Below are positions 62,237 through 64,000 of a DNA stretch of 64,000 nt, piece after piece (position 1 is the stretch's first letter; each line of letters begins with the position of its first letter). The notes beneath the pieces are model-generated. The model was not told where the DNA came from. It worked only from the letters and a program-made list of their open reading frames with translations, and did no database searches. The stretch comes from an uncultured Bacteroidia bacterium (GTDB lineage Bacteria > Bacteroidota > Bacteroidia > Bacteroidales > CAJPTX01). Location: assembly GCA_947252645.1 (NCBI GenBank), contig CAMXWF010000008.1, forward strand, positions 1-64,000, written 5' to 3'. The position numbers and the translations under genes were made by a program.

Positions 62237-62462
62237 AGATCTTCTCTACCAAAGTACCTCTGCCCCCCATGTCATACAAGAAGGCCTAGGGAATAATTGT
62301 GATTGCTGGTAATGATAGAACAAACAACAAGCCAAATTGCTCACCCCGTGCCACCCTGACTGCCCGCGCGCCCGACTAGTGCCACCCACAGGGCTGCCGC
62401 ATTTGCGCAGGAGGCAGCCTCTGCCACCCAGCGCCCCAGGCAAAAGCCCAGCGTAGAATTTA

Positions 62463-62470
62463 TACCTTTG
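62463..62470 (+). promoter_or_regulatory. -7 element (TACCTTTG) for lpxD
   Basis: TACCTTTG; start near 62477, 42 nt before the ATG at 62519. It excludes the earlier in-frame TTG at 62468. Confidence 0.6.
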
Positions 62471-62518
62471 CCCCGTAGCATGATAGGGAAGCCCACCCCA
62501 ACCATACGTTACCACAGC

Positions 62519-63571
62519 ATGAAACTAACAGCCAGAGAAATAGCAGAGTATCTAGGGGGCACTGTGGAAGGCGACCCCAACTGCGAGGTCCATGATTTTG
62601 CCAAGATAGAATCCGGCCAACCAGGGATGGTCTCCTTCCTCTCCAACCCCAAATACGAGCACTACATCTATAGCACGAAGTCGAGTATCGTCTTGGTCAA
62701 CAAGGGCTTTCAGGCCACCGCGCCCATTGCGGCCACCCTCGTGCGCGTAGAAGACTCCTACGGGGCCCTGGCGCAGCTGCTCACCCTAGTGGCCTCGCAG
62801 ATGCCCCGCAAGAAGGGCATCCACCCCCGGGCCGTGGTGGAGCCCTCGGCCTCCATTGGCAAAGACGTCTACATCGGGGCCCTGGCCTACGTGGGCGAAA
62901 ATGCCGTCATTGGCGACTACGCGCAGATCTACCCCCAGGTCTACGTCGGCGACAACGCCCATATCGGCAGCGAAACCACCCTGTATGCAGGCGTACGGAT
63001 CTACAACGAGTGCGAGGTGGGCGACCGATGCATCCTCCACGCCGGCGCCGTCATAGGCGCCGATGGCTTCGGCTTCGCCCCGCAGGGCGATGGCTCCTAC
63101 ACCAAAATTCCACAGCTAGGCAACGTGGTCATAGGCAACGACGTTGAAATCGGGGCCAACACCTGCATCGACCGGGCGGCCATGGGCGCCACCACCGTGG
63201 CCGAGGGCGTCAAGCTCGACAACCTCGTCCAGATAGCCCACAACGTCTCCATCGGCAGCCACACCGTCATGGCGTCCCAATGCGGCGTGGCTGGCTCCAC
63301 CAAGGTCGGCAAGCATTGCGTCTTCGGCGGGCAGGTGGGCCTGGTGGGCCACATCGCCATCGCCGACGGGGTCCAGATCGGCGCCCAAGCCGGAGTCCTC
63401 AACTCCGTCAAAACCAACAAGGAAAACCTCATCGGATCGCCCACCATGCCTGTGCGCGACTTCTTCCGCAGCATGGCAATCTTCCGCCAGCTACCCCACC
63501 TGGCCAACGACATCTACAGCCTGAAAAAAAACAAAGAAGAAGACACCCAAGATCAAACACACCAAGACTAG
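62519..63571 (+). CDS. lpxD: UDP-3-O-(3-hydroxyacyl)glucosamine N-acyltransferase LpxD
   Basis: 350 residues from the ATG at 62519 (MKLTAREIAEYLGGTVEGDP). N-terminal UDP-binding domain (about 1-100), then left-handed beta-helix of hexapeptide repeats (about 100-320; IGKDVYIGALAYVGENAVIG) with the catalytic His in NLVQIAHNVSIGS (about 241). It adds the N-linked acyl chain in lipid A synthesis. porQ follows, so the two may be co-transcribed. Confidence 0.97.
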   Translation: MKLTAREIAEYLGGTVEGDPNCEVHDFAKIESGQPGMVSFLSNPKYEHYIYSTKSSIVLVNKGFQATAPIAATLVRVEDSYGALAQLLTLVASQMPRKKGIHPRAVVEPSASIGKDVYIGALAYVGENAVIGDYAQIYPQVYVGDNAHIGSETTLYAGVRIYNECEVGDRCILHAGAVIGADGFGFAPQGDGSYTKIPQLGNVVIGNDVEIGANTCIDRAAMGATTVAEGVKLDNLVQIAHNVSIGSHTVMASQCGVAGSTKVGKHCVFGGQVGLVGHIAIADGVQIGAQAGVLNSVKTNKENLIGSPTMPVRDFFRSMAIFRQLPHLANDIYSLKKNKEEDTQDQTHQD

Positions 63572-63783
63572 CGCCTAGTGCCCCCACGGGCGCAAAGCCA
63601 ATTTGTCAGCCCCGCGCCCGTCACCACCTCAAGCTACGTGGCAAATTGTCACCATACTGACACAACGCGCAATTGACCTCCTCGACATCGCGCCCCCGCT
63701 ACGCATCCACTGCGCACGCTGCCCCCGCCCACCAGTCAGTATCCCAAATAGCGCGCGCGGCCCGCTGGACACCACGTCTTCCC

Positions 63784-64000
63784 TTGCTGCAGCGAACTGC
63801 AACTCGTCTAGGCTCTTGGTATCTCCTGGCCTGCCTGGTGACCGCGCTCAGCCTAGCCCTGCCCGCGACACTCCGAGCCCAAATGGGCGGCCGAGGGAGC
63901 TTTGCTTTTCTTGAGCTGCCCATGTCGCCCCGCTTGGCCGGGCTGGGCGGCAAGGTCGGGAGCATCTCGGAAGAGGTCGCAGCTGGACTAGGCACCTACA
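63784..64000 (+). CDS. porQ: PorQ-like type IX secretion protein, N-terminal part (3' end outside window)
   Basis: Frame read by hand: signal-like RLGSWYLLACLVTALSLALP, then AQMGGRGSFAFLELPMSPRL and AGLGGKVGSISEE, matching the start of PorQ (GG-G-F-FLELP--AR-A-LGG). The frame is open to the window edge. No ATG precedes the signal peptide; a TTG at 63784 or a GTG at 63838 would serve, and the choice is uncertain. PorQ is a PorV-like outer-membrane barrel needed by the type IX system. Confidence 0.6.
   Translation, partial: MLQRTATRLGSWYLLACLVTALSLALPATLRAQMGGRGSFAFLELPMSPRLAGLGGKVGSISEEVAAGLGTY

Noticed and set aside
1..64000. tRNA genes, CRISPR arrays, insertion sequences
   Set aside because: None recognised on either strand in the intergenic regions inspected by eye; a program search could still find a degenerate one.

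Overview
The window is a dense stretch of a Bacteroidota (order Bacteroidales) chromosome with high GC, by eye close to 60% in coding DNA. The lineage call rests on several independent features. Type IX secretion genes (porE, porU, porV and the start of porQ) sit with a cargo-like protein carrying a C-terminal sorting domain. The batC-batD-batE operon, the mutL/rhomboid/rhomboid/endonuclease group and the debranching enzyme/GT4/GH57 glycogen group are typical of the phylum. The -7 promoter element TAnnTTTG (or TAnnTTCG) stands in front of many genes. A Porphyromonas-like relative is plausible (type IX system, KamC-like ATPase), but the sequence does not fix the genus.

Layout: 1-3.3 kb, + strand, end of batC, then batD and batE. 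3.4-8.5 kb, + strand, a MutS-related (KamC-like) ATPase, a GLUG-repeat protein with a sorting domain, and PorE. 8.5-14.5 kb, - strand, ApbE, an endonuclease/exonuclease/phosphatase-fold membrane protein, two rhomboid proteases, MutL and a small membrane protein. 14.6-15.0 kb, + strand, the RNase P RNA. 15.0-24.2 kb is looser: an XRE-type protein, about 2.1 kb with no convincing gene, a Rieske-like lipoprotein, penicillin-binding protein 1A and a DUF262/DUF1524 defence-type nuclease. 24.3-30.6 kb, - strand, a GT2 with a DUF4199 protein, then the glycogen group ending at a clear terminator. 31.3-38.8 kb, + strand, DnaA, TatD, asparaginase, RsgA, a tiny lipoprotein, phosphofructokinase, a lipocalin-like lipoprotein and flavodoxin, closed by a strong terminator. 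39.1-49.4 kb, - strand, FtsK, a LEA-type lipoprotein, YebC, and porV-ispF-porU. 49.6-64 kb is mixed: YbgC thioesterase, cardiolipin synthase, a PAS protein, AsmA, SiaC, nitroreductase, an Omp85-like barrel, PyrD, Lon, LpxD and the start of PorQ.

Working together: PorE, PorU, PorV and PorQ are envelope parts of the type IX system, and the 4.9 kb gene looks like one of its substrates. LpxD (lipid A), Cls (cardiolipin), AsmA, the Omp85-like barrel and PBP1A serve the envelope. The debranching enzyme, GT4 and GH57 handle a storage glucan. Most of the window is ordinary core genome. The least explained parts are the geneless 16.8-18.8 kb region, the single-chain DUF262 nuclease beside it, the KamC-like ATPase, a MutL without its endonuclease motif, and a class 2 dihydroorotate dehydrogenase carrying a class 1-type cysteine.
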